DNA of 64,000 nucleotides from Achromobacter aegrifaciens (GCF_902859735.1 NZ_CADIJY010000001.1:1054001-1118000); one strand, 5' to 3'; positions 34,771-44,961 are shown, numbered from the stretch's first letter. The notes: a model not told the origin generated them from the letters alone. Made by a program: numbers and translations.

Positions 34771-37700
34771 ATGATCTCCCCGCAAGATATTCCAAAGCCC
34801 GGCCGCAACGGCCTGCGGCTTTCCAGGCTGGCATTGCTTTTGCATGCGGGAATCTCCGCCCTCTACGTCTTCGGGCGGCCGGCGTTCTCCCAGACCGCGC
34901 CGCTGTCCTATCAACTGCGCGGCGCCGACGGCGCCTGTTGTTCCAGCGGCAATCATCCCAACAATGGCCATGACGGCCAATGGGGCCAGCGCGACTTCGT
35001 GCAGACGGACCGCAACCAGCGCATCAGCGCCAATGGGGCCGGCCAGACCGGCATCCTGATCGACGTCAGCGGCGGCCATGGCGGCAACGGCAGGGATGCC
35101 AACCAAAATCACTGGGGGGGCAATGGCGGCGGCGGGCGGATCATCGACTACATCTTGTCGGCCAGCACGGTCAACGCTGCTGGCCGCGGAATAGACTTGT
35201 ATTCCGCGGGCGGCAATGGCGGCCTGTGGGGCAATGCGGACGGACCCAATGGCGGTTACGGCATCGGCGGCGACGGGCATCAGGCGCGCATCACGCTCGA
35301 CAACGCTACGGTAATGGGCACGGGGTTCGGCGTCGCGGTCCAATCCTGGGGCGGCGCGGGGACTGACAGCGCCATCGCCGACGGCTTCAGCGGCGCTTAC
35401 ACGTCCGGCCACGGCGGCAGCGCCGGACTCGCGTCCGTGATACTGCAAGGGACGAGTTCGGTGACGGCGCGCGGACCGGGGCCGGGTGATGTCAGTGCCG
35501 CGGTGGGTCTGATCTCGTCGGGCGGGCCCGCGGGCGCGGCCGAGCACACGGGCGATTTCGGCGGGCATAGCGATGCGGGCCGGGGCGGCGATGCCTCGAC
35601 GGTCATGTTCACGTCCTCGGCCGGAACGTCAGTCAGCGGCCACGGCGACGGCGTGTACGGCGTGATCGCCCGTTCCATCGGCGGCAATGCGTCGACGTCC
35701 AATGGCGTTGACACCAAGGCCGCGGCGGGCGGCAATGCCGGCCAGGTCAGCGTGACCAACGGCGGCGCCATCAGGACCGACAGCAACCGGGGGATCGGCG
35801 TCTATGCGCTGACCCAGGGGGGCAATGGCGGCAACGGCGGCAACGGTTCGTGGTCCGGCGGACACGACGGCGGCGCGGGCGGATCGCCTGGCGCCATCTC
35901 GATCGTCAATACGGGGAAGATCACGGCTGGCAGCAACGGCAGCGTCGGCGCGAAAGGCATCGTGGCCAGCGTGCTGGGCGGAGAAGGCGGCCCCGGGGGC
36001 GCCAGCGGCGCTTTTGGACGGGGCGGGGACGGCGGCGCGGGCGCGGGCGCGGTTGCGGGCCAGGCGATCTCCATCACCAATGCGGGCGTCATCAGCACCT
36101 TCGGCAACGATGCGGCCGCCGTCATTGCCAACAGTGCGGGCGGCGGCGGCGGGCTGGCTTCGTCCAGCAACGGCATCATCGCCGTGGGCGGCGGGCATGG
36201 CGGCACGGGCGGCGCGGGCGGGGGCATCGCCATGGCCAACAGCGGCGGCATCGACACCTCGGGCGACAACAGCGCGGCGGTGCTGTTGCAAAGCATAGGC
36301 GGAGGCGGCGGCGTGGGCGGCGACGCCAACAGCACCGGCGTGATCGCGTCGGTCGCCATTGGCGGCACCGGCGGCGCGGCGGGCAACGGCGGCCTGATCC
36401 AGTTTTCCTCGCAAGGCAGGATTCTGACCCGCGCGGGCAATGCTTCGGGCGTGATCCTCCAGAGCATAGGCGGCGGAGGCGGCAGCGGCGGTTCGGCCAA
36501 TGCGGTCGGCGTGGGCGTGGGGCTGAACGTGACGGTGGCGACGGGCGGCAAGGGCGGCAGCGGCGGTTCCGGCAGCACCGTGTCATTCACGCAAGCCCGC
36601 CAGGGCACGATCACGGCCATGGGCGCGCACAGCAATGGCGTGCTGGCGCAAAGCATAGGCGGGGGCGGCGGCAGCGGCGGGCTGGCGAATTCCCGCGTCG
36701 TCACGATCGCGCCGCAGCTGGGCGACAACCCGAGCGGCGCGGTCACGCTGGCAGTGTCCAACGGCGGCGTGGGACAAGGGGGCGGCGACGGCGGCACGGC
36801 GCTGGTCACGAATGAAGGAGGCATCCGTACCTCGGCCGCGCAAAGCAATGGCGTGGTGGCCCAGAGCATAGGCGGGGGCGGGGGCAATGGCGGCGGGGTC
36901 CTGGCGCCGGTCAAGACGCCGGTCATCGGCAATTCGCTGATCGATCTGCAACTGTCCGTGCGGCATGGCGGGCAGGGTGGGCAAGGCGGCAGCGGCGGCC
37001 GGGTGCAGGCAGCGAACGCCGGCACCGGCGCCATTGCCACGGCGGGGGCCGGGTCGGCGGGCATCGTCGCGCAAAGCATAGGCGGGGGCGGGGGCAATGG
37101 CGGCATCGTCCAGATGCACGACGCTGCCAGTTTCAACGACATCCTGGGCGCGCCGGGTAGTCTCGCCGGCCTGTTGGAGAAGGCGGCGGACTGGCTGGAA
37201 AAAGGGCCGCAGTTGGCGTTAAGCAAGGCCGTCAGCCTGTCCGTCGGGGTCACGACCGGCGGCAACGGCGGCGCGGGTAGCGCTGCCAGCGCATTCGACG
37301 TGCGCAACGATGGCGCCATCGCGACGGCGGGAGACCAGGCGCCGGGCATCCTGGCGCAGAGCATCGGCGGTGGTGGCGGCAATGCCGGGGCGATAGATTC
37401 GGCTGGGGCGTCCACGCTGCTGTCCAGCATCGATGCGCTGATCAAGGCCGCCGAGTCCGGCGCGCAGGACCTGTTCACGGTCGCGTTGCCGCAGACCAGC
37501 ATCACCCACCAGACCGGCGGCAACGGCGGCGCGGCGGGAGTGGGCGGAGGCAGCGCGTCCGATCCCGCCATCGTCACCAACACGGGAACGATCGCCACGC
37601 AAGGCAGCGGCTCGGCAGGCATCGTCGCCCAGAGCATCGGAGGTGGCGGCGGCCGCAGCGCGGCCAGCGGCCAGGACCTGCAGGCGGTGGTATCGGCCGG

Positions 37701-40700
37701 CGCCGGCAGCCAGGCGCCCGAGATCATCGACAAGATCACCCGCATCGTCGGCATCCTGGGAACCAAGGGCGGATCGCTGCTGGGATCCCTGATCAATGTG
37801 CGCAACGGCGGCGTGGCCGGGGCCAGCGGCGCGGGCGGCGCGGTCTCGGTCGACGCCGGCGCCTCGGCCAGCCGGATCAGCACGCAGGGCTATCAGGCGC
37901 CCGGCATCCTGGCCCAGAGCGTGGGCGGCGGCGGCGGCATATCGATGGTCGACCAGCCCTTGTTCCTGTGGAGCCAGACCGCCGCCACCGTCGCATTGGG
38001 CGCCACGGGCGACTCGTGGCAGAGCATGACGACGAGTATGGGCGGCGCGGTCAACGTCAGCCATGGCGGGACGCTGGCGACTGGTGCGGGGGACTCCGCC
38101 GGGATCATGGCGCAGAGCGTGGGGGGAGGGGGCGGCGTCAGCACGCTCGCCTTGCGCAACGCCAGCCTGGCCGCGATCCAGCAGAACGCGTCCCTGTCGA
38201 TCACTTTGGGCGGCGATTATCCGTCGAACAACAGTAGCGGATTCGGCCTGGCCCAAGTTGCCGGCGGCACGGTCAGCGTCGCCAACAACATCGGCCGCAT
38301 CGCCACGCAGGGGTGGTTTGCGCCGGGAATTCTGACGCAAAGCGTGGGCGGCGGGGGCGGCATGGCGGCGGTGTCGTCCAGCGCGGCGCTTAGCGGCGTC
38401 GATATCCGGCTGGGAAGCGCGGCGACCGATACGGGTGGCCCTTTTTCGAGCAGCGTGAACGGCGCGGGCGGTACGGTTGCCGTGTCGAACCTGGGCGGCA
38501 GCATCGCGACCCACGGCGCGCTTTCCTTCGGCGTGCTGGCGCAGAGCGTGGGCGGCGGCGGCGGCCTGGTGACGATGGACAACGGCTCGGGGCCCGCCTC
38601 GAGCGTGGCGAACATCACGTTCGGTTCCAGCGCGCCGATGGCCGGCCCCGGGGGAACGGTCAGCGTGACGCAGGACGTGGGCGGAAGCATCGTCACCGCT
38701 GGCGTAAATTCGCACGGCATCGTCGCGCAAAGCATAGGCGGCGGGGGCGGCATCGCCGGCCTGGCAACGCGGCCCGGGCTGGCGACCTTGAAGCCCGTCT
38801 CGTCTCCCGCGCAAGGCGGTGACGGGAACGTCGTCAACTTGTCGATCGCGGGCCGGATCGTCACCTCGGGCAGCGGCGCCGCCGGGATACTGGCGCAGAG
38901 CGTGGGCGGGGGCGGGGGGCTGGCGGGCGACCAGTCATCCGCAAGCTACACGACCGGCCTGATCCAGAACGCCGGCCTGACCGGCGGCAAGGGCAATGGC
39001 GGCGCGGTCAACGTGGCTATCCGCACGGGAGGCACGGTCCAGACCTCGGGCGCGAACGCGCCTGCGATCCTGGCGATGAGCGTGGGCGGGGGCGGCGTGT
39101 TCAAGGACGGCAGCCTCTATCAGTACAGCACTCCCGGCAACGAACTGGCCTATGGCGGGCCGGTGAGCGTGGACATCGGCTACGCGGCGCAGGTGGTCGC
39201 CAACGGCGCCAATTCGCCGGCCGTGGTTGCCATCAGCAATGGCGCCTATGGCGGAGGCCGGGCCATCTCGATCAACCTGGGCCAGAACGCCCTGGTCAGC
39301 GCCAGCAGCGCATCCGGCACGGGCATCCTGGCGATCACGCCGCTGGCCAGCGCCACCATCACCAACGCCGGGGTCATCCAGGCGCAGACCGCCATAGACG
39401 TGGCCGGCGCAGCCGTCGTCAACAACAACGGAACCGTGGCGGGCGACGTGCTCATGGGCGGCGGCAGCCTCTTCCACAACAACGCGGGCGGCGCCTTGTA
39501 CAGCGGCGCCCGCTTCCAGGGCGACCTGGACAGCGCTGGCCTCCTGAATCCGGGCGGACCGGGCGTGTACACGACCACGCGCATCACGGGCGCGCTGAAC
39601 CATACGGGAACCTACCGGCCCGATCTGAATTTCGGCGGCCATAACAGCGACTTCATTTCGGTGACGGGCGCATCGACCTTCGCAGGCACCGTCAAGCCGG
39701 TGCTGCACAATCCCGTGAAGAATGTATGGCTGGGAATAGGCCATTTCGCCGCCGCGCAAACCAGCATGCCCGCGACCGCCAGCGACAGTCCCTTGTTCAG
39801 CTACGCGCTGAAGAACAATGGCGCGGGCGCCCTGCGCGATCCGCTCGTTTCCGTGGATGCCAATTTCACGCCCGCGGCGTTGCCGCTTTCCGCGGATCGC
39901 GCGCGGATCGCGAATTCCCTGCAGACGCTGTGGGACCAGGGGAAAGCGAGCGATGCGTCCACCTTCGACAAGTTCACGGGAGTCCAGAACGCGGACCAGT
40001 ACCGCGACGCCCTGAACCGCATCGCCCACGACGGCCAGTTCGCCCGCGCCGCCAACCAGATGCATGCCTCCTACGCGTCGATGAACCGGATGATGAGTTG
40101 CCCCGCGTTCGTCGGCGAAAGCACGATCCTGCGCGAAGGCGATTGCGTCTGGACCCGCCTGGACACGAACTGGACCGAGCGCAAGGCCACCTCGGACGAC
40201 GAGGGGTACCGCGTTCGCCAGAGCACGCTCACGCTGGGCGCGCAACGCGAGTTCGCCACCAATTGGTTCCTGGGCGGTTCGTTGAGCTATGCCTATGGCA
40301 AGACCACGTCGGCCGCCGACTTCTCTGGCAACAGCGATACCTACGCGGGCGGCCTGGCCTTGAAGTACAACAATGCGCCGTGGCAGGTCTCGCTTGCCGT
40401 GCACGGCGGCGTGGAGAAGAGCAGGATGTCGCGCGGCACGCTGGACGGCACGGCCAGGAGCAAGCCGGAGTCGTCCTTTCTTGCGGCCAGGCTGCGCACC
40501 GCCTACGAGTTCAGCCAGCCGTCCTGGTACTTGCGGCCCTATGTGGATCTGGACGTGAATCATATCCGGCAGGACGGCTATAGCGAACAGGGCGCGGGCG
40601 CCTTGAACCTGAAGGTGCGCGGCAACGACACGACCTCGGTCATGGCTTCGCCCATGATCGAGCTGGGCGGGCGCAAGGACCTGGCCAACGGCGCGACCTT

Positions 40701-40950
40701 GCGCTCATACGTGGCCGGCGGGATGAGCTTTCTGAGCGGCGGCGACGTGGTCACGACGATGCAGCTCAATGGACCGGGCGCGACGCCCTTCACGTTGCGG
40801 TCGGGCATGCCCAGAACCTACGGCAACCTGTCAGCCGGCCTGGAATACGTCACGCCCAAGGGCGTGGAATTGAAGACGGAATACGCCTTGCGCGGCAACG
40901 GGGAATACCGCGACCAGTCCCTGACCCTGCGCGCCGCCTACCGCTTCTGA
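34771..40950 (+). CDS. giant autotransporter with QS(I/V)GGGGG-repeat passenger
   Basis: The product is about 2059 residues. A signal-like N-terminus (hydrophobic LALLLHAGISALYVFG, cleavage near AFSQT) is followed by a Gly/Ser/Ala-rich passenger, expected to form a beta-helix. About fourteen copies of an AQS(I/V)GGGGG motif recur every 50-90 residues, each after a GIVA- or GVLA-like strand. The last 270 or so residues form a type V autotransporter barrel (FLGGSLSYAYGKTTSAADFSGNSD, then WYLRPYVDLDVNHIRQDGYSE) ending in Phe (RAAYRF). No Shine-Dalgarno is obvious at ATG 34771; TTG 34693 is an alternative. Likely a surface adhesin or contact protein; function not known. Confidence 0.9.
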   Translation: MISPQDIPKPGRNGLRLSRLALLLHAGISALYVFGRPAFSQTAPLSYQLRGADGACCSSGNHPNNGHDGQWGQRDFVQTDRNQRISANGAGQTGILIDVSGGHGGNGRDANQNHWGGNGGGGRIIDYILSASTVNAAGRGIDLYSAGGNGGLWGNADGPNGGYGIGGDGHQARITLDNATVMGTGFGVAVQSWGGAGTDSAIADGFSGAYTSGHGGSAGLASVILQGTSSVTARGPGPGDVSAAVGLISSGGPAGAAEHTGDFGGHSDAGRGGDASTVMFTSSAGTSVSGHGDGVYGVIARSIGGNASTSNGVDTKAAAGGNAGQVSVTNGGAIRTDSNRGIGVYALTQGGNGGNGGNGSWSGGHDGGAGGSPGAISIVNTGKITAGSNGSVGAKGIVASVLGGEGGPGGASGAFGRGGDGGAGAGAVAGQAISITNAGVISTFGNDAAAVIANSAGGGGGLASSSNGIIAVGGGHGGTGGAGGGIAMANSGGIDTSGDNSAAVLLQSIGGGGGVGGDANSTGVIASVAIGGTGGAAGNGGLIQFSSQGRILTRAGNASGVILQSIGGGGGSGGSANAVGVGVGLNVTVATGGKGGSGGSGSTVSFTQARQGTITAMGAHSNGVLAQSIGGGGGSGGLANSRVVTIAPQLGDNPSGAVTLAVSNGGVGQGGGDGGTALVTNEGGIRTSAAQSNGVVAQSIGGGGGNGGGVLAPVKTPVIGNSLIDLQLSVRHGGQGGQGGSGGRVQAANAGTGAIATAGAGSAGIVAQSIGGGGGNGGIVQMHDAASFNDILGAPGSLAGLLEKAADWLEKGPQLALSKAVSLSVGVTTGGNGGAGSAASAFDVRNDGAIATAGDQAPGILAQSIGGGGGNAGAIDSAGASTLLSSIDALIKAAESGAQDLFTVALPQTSITHQTGGNGGAAGVGGGSASDPAIVTNTGTIATQGSGSAGIVAQSIGGGGGRSAASGQDLQAVVSAGAGSQAPEIIDKITRIVGILGTKGGSLLGSLINVRNGGVAGASGAGGAVSVDAGASASRISTQGYQAPGILAQSVGGGGGISMVDQPLFLWSQTAATVALGATGDSWQSMTTSMGGAVNVSHGGTLATGAGDSAGIMAQSVGGGGGVSTLALRNASLAAIQQNASLSITLGGDYPSNNSSGFGLAQVAGGTVSVANNIGRIATQGWFAPGILTQSVGGGGGMAAVSSSAALSGVDIRLGSAATDTGGPFSSSVNGAGGTVAVSNLGGSIATHGALSFGVLAQSVGGGGGLVTMDNGSGPASSVANITFGSSAPMAGPGGTVSVTQDVGGSIVTAGVNSHGIVAQSIGGGGGIAGLATRPGLATLKPVSSPAQGGDGNVVNLSIAGRIVTSGSGAAGILAQSVGGGGGLAGDQSSASYTTGLIQNAGLTGGKGNGGAVNVAIRTGGTVQTSGANAPAILAMSVGGGGVFKDGSLYQYSTPGNELAYGGPVSVDIGYAAQVVANGANSPAVVAISNGAYGGGRAISINLGQNALVSASSASGTGILAITPLASATITNAGVIQAQTAIDVAGAAVVNNNGTVAGDVLMGGGSLFHNNAGGALYSGARFQGDLDSAGLLNPGGPGVYTTTRITGALNHTGTYRPDLNFGGHNSDFISVTGASTFAGTVKPVLHNPVKNVWLGIGHFAAAQTSMPATASDSPLFSYALKNNGAGALRDPLVSVDANFTPAALPLSADRARIANSLQTLWDQGKASDASTFDKFTGVQNADQYRDALNRIAHDGQFARAANQMHASYASMNRMMSCPAFVGESTILREGDCVWTRLDTNWTERKATSDDEGYRVRQSTLTLGAQREFATNWFLGGSLSYAYGKTTSAADFSGNSDTYAGGLALKYNNAPWQVSLAVHGGVEKSRMSRGTLDGTARSKPESSFLAARLRTAYEFSQPSWYLRPYVDLDVNHIRQDGYSEQGAGALNLKVRGNDTTSVMASPMIELGGRKDLANGATLRSYVAGGMSFLSGGDVVTTMQLNGPGATPFTLRSGMPRTYGNLSAGLEYVTPKGVELKTEYALRGNGEYRDQSLTLRAAYRF
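36289..39099 (+). repeat. in-gene degenerate repeats coding for QS(I/V)GGGGG
   Basis: This part of the autotransporter gene repeats a block that encodes a variable beta-helix segment, then (V/I)LAQS(I/V)GGGGG. I count about fourteen copies. The first copies use AGCATAGGC for Ser-Ile-Gly and the later ones AGCGTGGGC or AGCATCGGC, so the repeats have diverged at synonymous sites, with local runs of identical codons that hint at slippage or conversion. Confidence 0.85.
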
Positions 40951-40975
40951 GCAAGCGGCGCGGCAGGGTGGAAGG

Positions 40976-42553
40976 CTACTTGCGGACCCAGCGGCCCAGG
41001 CCGTTGTCGTCGTAGAACTTGATGTCGAAGCCCTGGGCCCGCCCCTGGTCCATCTTGAAGACGATGGACGCCAGCGAGGCGACCAGTTCGGCTTCGCCCG
41101 CGGGCGAGAAGGCGTAGGTATCGCCGTCCCAGTGCCGCAAGGGGAAGCGCATGCCCTTGGGCCCCAGCACCAGGGTCAGCGCGCCGTTGGCCTCCTGGAT
41201 CTCGGCCGGGCCGTAGTAGGGATTGTCGAACCTGCCGGCGTATTGCGACAGCGCTTTCGACGCCGCCGGCTTGGCGGGATCGGCCTGTCCGGACAGATCG
41301 GCCTGGGGTTCGAAAAACGCCTTCATGGCGCCGTTGTACGCCGCGAACCAGTCGCGCGTGGGCTTGCCGTACAACGCAGTGTCTGTGAACGATGCCGCGA
41401 CGGATTCGGCCGCGCCCACTGGCGCGCCATTGGTCAGCACCACGATGCCGATGCCGGCGGAAGGGACGATGCGGAAGGTCGTTCCCGTTCCCATCAGGAA
41501 GGCGCCGGAATGTCCCATCGAAGGACGTCCGCCCAGTTCGGTGTTGACGTTGAAACCATAACCGTAGAAGCCGGAGCGCGAGTCCAGGTCATGCGCACGG
41601 GCGCTGTATGCCTGGGGCGACAGGGCCGGCAGCAGGGCGCCTGGGGCGATCAGGGTCTTGCCCTGGTATTGCCCGTCGGCGAGCAGCAGCTTCAGCCACT
41701 CCGCCAGGTCGACGACGGTGGAGGACACGCCGCCCGCGGGCGCCTGCTGGTCGGCGTCGCGCTGGCCCGTGGGAACGAAGCGGCCGTTCTGGTAGGCGTG
41801 CAGCACGGCGCGATTGCCGCGCGCCTCGAAGTCGCCGTAGCGGTAGCTGGTCGACTTCATGCCCAATGGTTTGAAAAGCTGTTCGTCGGCCAACTGCTCC
41901 CAAGGGCGTCCGGCGGCCTTGGCCACAGCCTGGGCGCCGATGGTGGTGCTGAAGTTGGCATAGTGGTAGGACGTGCGGAAGGCGTCCAGCGGCAGCAGGC
42001 GCAGGCGGGCGATCACGTCGTCGCGGCTGAAACCCAGGTCTTCGAGATCGTCGCCCGCCGTGCCCGGCAGGCCGGAGCGATGCGCGAAGAAATCGCCGAT
42101 CGTGGCGCGTTCGGACACGTAGGCATTGCTCAGCTTGAAGTCCGGCAGGTAGCGCGAGACCGGATCGTCCCAGGCTGCGCGGCCCTTGGACACTTCAATG
42201 GCCGCCACCGTCGCCGACAGCGACTTGGAGATCGATGCGATCTGGAACACGGTCTGCGCATCCACCGGCGCCTGTTTGCCGGCCTCGCGCGTGCCGTAGC
42301 CCTGCGCCAGCACGGTCTTGCCGTCGATGACCACGGCCACGGCCATGCCCGGAACCTGGCTGCGCTGCATGATGTCCGCGATGATTTGCGGCAGTTCCCG
42401 CAGCGCGCGTTCCTTGCTGCCTGCAGGGATGGCGACGGCGTCCGCGGGCGGATTCGGCGCGCTGGCGATGGGCACGGACTGCGACCAGGCTGCGGTGGTG
42501 CCGCCCAGCGCAAGAAGGATGACTCCGGTGACGAGCGTGTGTTTGCGGTTCAT
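40976..42553 (-). CDS. serine hydrolase (beta-lactamase/class C PBP-like)
   Basis: The 525-residue secreted protein has a signal peptide (VTGVILLALGGTTAAWSQS) and a beta-lactamase-fold domain: S107-ISK-110 as the SxxK nucleophile motif, a YAN motif (YHYANFST) and GHSGAF in place of KTG. A C-terminal domain of roughly 130 residues (from about LSQYAGRFDNPYYGPAEI) resembles the DUF3471-type beta-barrel tail. The family includes esterases, D-aminopeptidases and PBPs; true beta-lactamase activity is doubtful. It follows the barrel protein gene by 7 bases and is the last gene of the set. Confidence 0.88.
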   Translation of the reverse strand: MNRKHTLVTGVILLALGGTTAAWSQSVPIASAPNPPADAVAIPAGSKERALRELPQIIADIMQRSQVPGMAVAVVIDGKTVLAQGYGTREAGKQAPVDAQTVFQIASISKSLSATVAAIEVSKGRAAWDDPVSRYLPDFKLSNAYVSERATIGDFFAHRSGLPGTAGDDLEDLGFSRDDVIARLRLLPLDAFRTSYHYANFSTTIGAQAVAKAAGRPWEQLADEQLFKPLGMKSTSYRYGDFEARGNRAVLHAYQNGRFVPTGQRDADQQAPAGGVSSTVVDLAEWLKLLLADGQYQGKTLIAPGALLPALSPQAYSARAHDLDSRSGFYGYGFNVNTELGGRPSMGHSGAFLMGTGTTFRIVPSAGIGIVVLTNGAPVGAAESVAASFTDTALYGKPTRDWFAAYNGAMKAFFEPQADLSGQADPAKPAASKALSQYAGRFDNPYYGPAEIQEANGALTLVLGPKGMRFPLRHWDGDTYAFSPAGEAELVASLASIVFKMDQGRAQGFDIKFYDDNGLGRWVRK

Positions 42554-42560
42554 GATGGCC

Positions 42561-43733
42561 TCAGAATCCTGCTTGGTAAGCGATGCGGAAAACGCCCTGG
42601 TTGATGCGCAGGGCCTGGTCGCGCTGATGCGTGAGCCCGGCCTGCACGATGAAGCCCATGGGCGTGACGTAGGTAACCGCGCCTGAAATGCCCCAATCCG
42701 TATCGTCCAGCAGGCCGTACTGCGCCAGCTTCTGGCCGCTGCCGGAAAGCTTGCGCACGGCTGCTGTCGCGGTCAGCTGCCAGCGGTCGCGCGACAACGA
42801 GACCGAGGTCACGCCGTTGCCGTTGGACACGGGGGCGCCGCGAAAGGCGCTGGAATAGGTGGCTTCGTTGAACCAGCTCAGGTTCCACGAGTTGGCCAGC
42901 GGCGCGTCGTAGCGCAAGCGGGCCGATACCGTGTTGGCGCTTTTTCCTTGATCCGGATCCAGATGCAGCCGGCCCGCGTCCACCCCGCCCGACCATCCTT
43001 CCAGTCCAGGCAGATCGCGGAAATCGTAGGAGAGGATGAAGGACTTCAATTGGTCGCTGAAGAGCGGCGGCTGATCGGGCCCGATGAGGCCGCCGTCCAG
43101 GCTGAAGCGTCGGTTCATCGCGGTGTTGTCGCGCTTGAACAGCATGGCGGCCACGGAGTGCGTTCCGCGGTCCGCGGTATCCAGGGTGTAGCGTCCGCCC
43201 ACCCCGATCGAGCCGCGGAACTCCGAGTTCTCGTTGAAACCCGTGTACAAGCCGTCGACCACGTGCCAGGCGTCGCCAAAGCCCAGGTCCATCTTGCCGC
43301 CGTACAGCGCGTAGTTGTCCGCCGTATAGGCGGCGAACAGGTTGTCCAGGTCCACGCCCAGGTCGGAAAACGCATTGTCCTTGGTGTCGTTGGTGGACGA
43401 GTTGAAGGTCGCCTTGGTGCGGATCGAAAACTGCCGCGTCAGCTGCAGCACCAGGGCCGCCTCCGCCGTGGGCTGCACGCTGCTCCAGTGCGATCGGGGA
43501 AGCTGGCCGTTGTCGTCCTGCACGCCGAAGAAGCCGGTGTAGCCGGTCATCAGCAGGAAGCGGCCATTCAGCTGCGGATAGGTTTCGCCGCCCTCGCCCA
43601 GCTCGCTGTAGGGCGTGAGGAAGATCTCCGTCTTGAAGATGTCCCGAGCTTCCTGCGCGCACGCGCCTTGTGCGACCACGGCCAGCAGCGCGGCCGCTGC
43701 GGCCTGGCGCAGCGGCCGGCAGGGTCCGTTCAC
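42561..43733 (-). CDS. hypothetical outer-membrane beta-barrel protein
   Basis: The 390-residue protein has a signal peptide (AAAAALLAVVAQGACAQ). It then shows repeated amphipathic strands with alternating aromatic residues (FLLMTGYTGFFGVQD, SIRTKATFNSSTND, FILSYDFRD, VSARLRYDAPL, WNLSWFNEATYSSAF) and a terminal aromatic strand FRIAYQAGF ending in Phe, the usual sign of an outer-membrane barrel. I do not recognise a porin family with certainty; it may be an alginate- or carbohydrate-porin-like channel. Its start overlaps the stop of the AmpH-like gene by ATGA, so the two are translationally coupled. Confidence 0.8.
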   Translation of the reverse strand: MNGPCRPLRQAAAAALLAVVAQGACAQEARDIFKTEIFLTPYSELGEGGETYPQLNGRFLLMTGYTGFFGVQDDNGQLPRSHWSSVQPTAEAALVLQLTRQFSIRTKATFNSSTNDTKDNAFSDLGVDLDNLFAAYTADNYALYGGKMDLGFGDAWHVVDGLYTGFNENSEFRGSIGVGGRYTLDTADRGTHSVAAMLFKRDNTAMNRRFSLDGGLIGPDQPPLFSDQLKSFILSYDFRDLPGLEGWSGGVDAGRLHLDPDQGKSANTVSARLRYDAPLANSWNLSWFNEATYSSAFRGAPVSNGNGVTSVSLSRDRWQLTATAAVRKLSGSGQKLAQYGLLDDTDWGISGAVTYVTPMGFIVQAGLTHQRDQALRINQGVFRIAYQAGF

Positions 43734-44875
43734 CGCGCCAGCTCGGCCGCCAGTTCACGCACCTGGGAATGGATATTGTTGAACATGGCGAAATTCACGC
43801 GGCTGGCGACGACGAACACGCCCAGCCCGCGGTTGGGCGACAGCACGGCATACGACATGAAGCCGCCCAGGCCGCCGCTCTTGCCCAGCAGCAAGGGCGC
43901 GCCATTGCGCGGCAGGGTCACGACCCAGCCCAGGCCCATGCCGTCGGCGTCGGTGACTTCCGTGCCTACGACGGACTTCAGTCCGTCATAGGGCAGCCAC
44001 ATCGTGTGCGCCAGCAACGACGCCTGCTTCGATTGTTTGGCGCCGTCCAGGTGCCAGCGCATCCAGCGCGCCATGTCGTCGGCGGTGGAGTAGATGCCGG
44101 CGCTGGCGTACATCACGTCCGGCACCGGGGCATTGGGATCGGGCTTGTCGAAGGGATCCAGCCCGGTCATCAGGCGCTTTTTCTGCGCTTCGTCAAGCGC
44201 ATTGGTGGTGTCGGTCATGCCGGCTGGCTTCAGCACCTCGTTGGCCAGCACGGTCGAATAGTCCGCGCCGCCGGCCTTGGCCAGCGCATCGCCCAGCAGG
44301 CCGAAGCCCAGGTTGGAGTACAGCGTGGTGGTGCCGGGCACATAGGCCGGCTTGTGGCTGCCGATCCATTTCCAGTAATAGGCGCGGTCGAACGCGGCGA
44401 ACGGATTGTCGGAGGGCTTGGCGTCAGGATTGGGCAGTTCACGCGGCAGGCCGGCCGAATGCGTGGCCAGGTCCAGCAGCGTCAGCGGGCGGCCGTTGGT
44501 TTCGACCTTGGCGTTTTCCGGCGCATATTTGGCCAGCGGATCCGTCAGCTTGAGCTTGTCCTTGGCTGCCAACGCCGCCAACACGTCGCCAGCGAACACC
44601 TTGGATACTGAAGCGATCCTGAAAATGGAGCGGCCATCCGGCTCCACGCCGCTGCCGGGCGCGGTTTCGCCATAGCCCTGAATCACGACCTCGTCGCCGC
44701 GCACGGCCGCGATGATCATTCCTGGCGCACCCGAGTTCAGGTACAGCTGCATGCCGGCCATGGAGACGGCATCCTGCAGCGCCAGGTCGGCCGCGCGGAC
44801 CTGGCTGGCGCCCAGTGCGCAGGCGGCGCTCAAGGCTAGGGAGGTGATGCGCGGCAGTATGCGGGACGTCAGCAT
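43730..44875 (-). CDS. AmpH-like serine hydrolase (D,D-carboxypeptidase/endopeptidase type)
   Basis: The 381-residue periplasmic protein has a signal peptide (ITSLALSAACALGASQVRAAD) and the penicillin-binding signature: SVSK at 89-92, YSN in TLYSNLGFG, and KSGG in LLLGKSGGLGGFM. The overall layout matches AmpH/AmpC-type D,D-carboxypeptidase-endopeptidases that act on peptidoglycan peptides. Start at 44875 is supported by GAGAG upstream; an open frame adds 19 residues further up without a signal peptide. It heads the three-gene set with the barrel protein and a second serine hydrolase, and an AlgR-like paired site lies 87-116 bases upstream. Confidence 0.88.
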   Translation of the reverse strand: MLTSRILPRITSLALSAACALGASQVRAADLALQDAVSMAGMQLYLNSGAPGMIIAAVRGDEVVIQGYGETAPGSGVEPDGRSIFRIASVSKVFAGDVLAALAAKDKLKLTDPLAKYAPENAKVETNGRPLTLLDLATHSAGLPRELPNPDAKPSDNPFAAFDRAYYWKWIGSHKPAYVPGTTTLYSNLGFGLLGDALAKAGGADYSTVLANEVLKPAGMTDTTNALDEAQKKRLMTGLDPFDKPDPNAPVPDVMYASAGIYSTADDMARWMRWHLDGAKQSKQASLLAHTMWLPYDGLKSVVGTEVTDADGMGLGWVVTLPRNGAPLLLGKSGGLGGFMSYAVLSPNRGLGVFVVASRVNFAMFNNIHSQVRELAAELAR

Positions 44876-44961
44876 GCGGTTCTCTCTGCGGGACTTTGGG
44901 AACGGATGTTCCTTCGCCTGCGATGATCCCAAAAACTCGTTGCGCGGCCACTTGCGGCAGG

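Noticed and set aside
35802-38814. Long antisense open frames (up to about 690 codons) opposite the autotransporter passenger
   Set aside because: They are Pro/Arg- or Ala-rich complements of the Gly-rich repeats, without start signals or family motifs.
36289-39099. CRISPR-like or noncoding tandem array suggested by regular GGCGGxGGCGGC blocks
   Set aside because: The repeats stay in frame, encode QS(I/V)GGGGG and vary at synonymous positions; they belong to the autotransporter passenger.
40976-44875. True beta-lactamase resistance genes
   Set aside because: Both proteins have the SxxK and YxN motifs but lack a standard KTG (HSG or KSG instead) and one has a long C-terminal domain; PBP/esterase-like roles are more likely.
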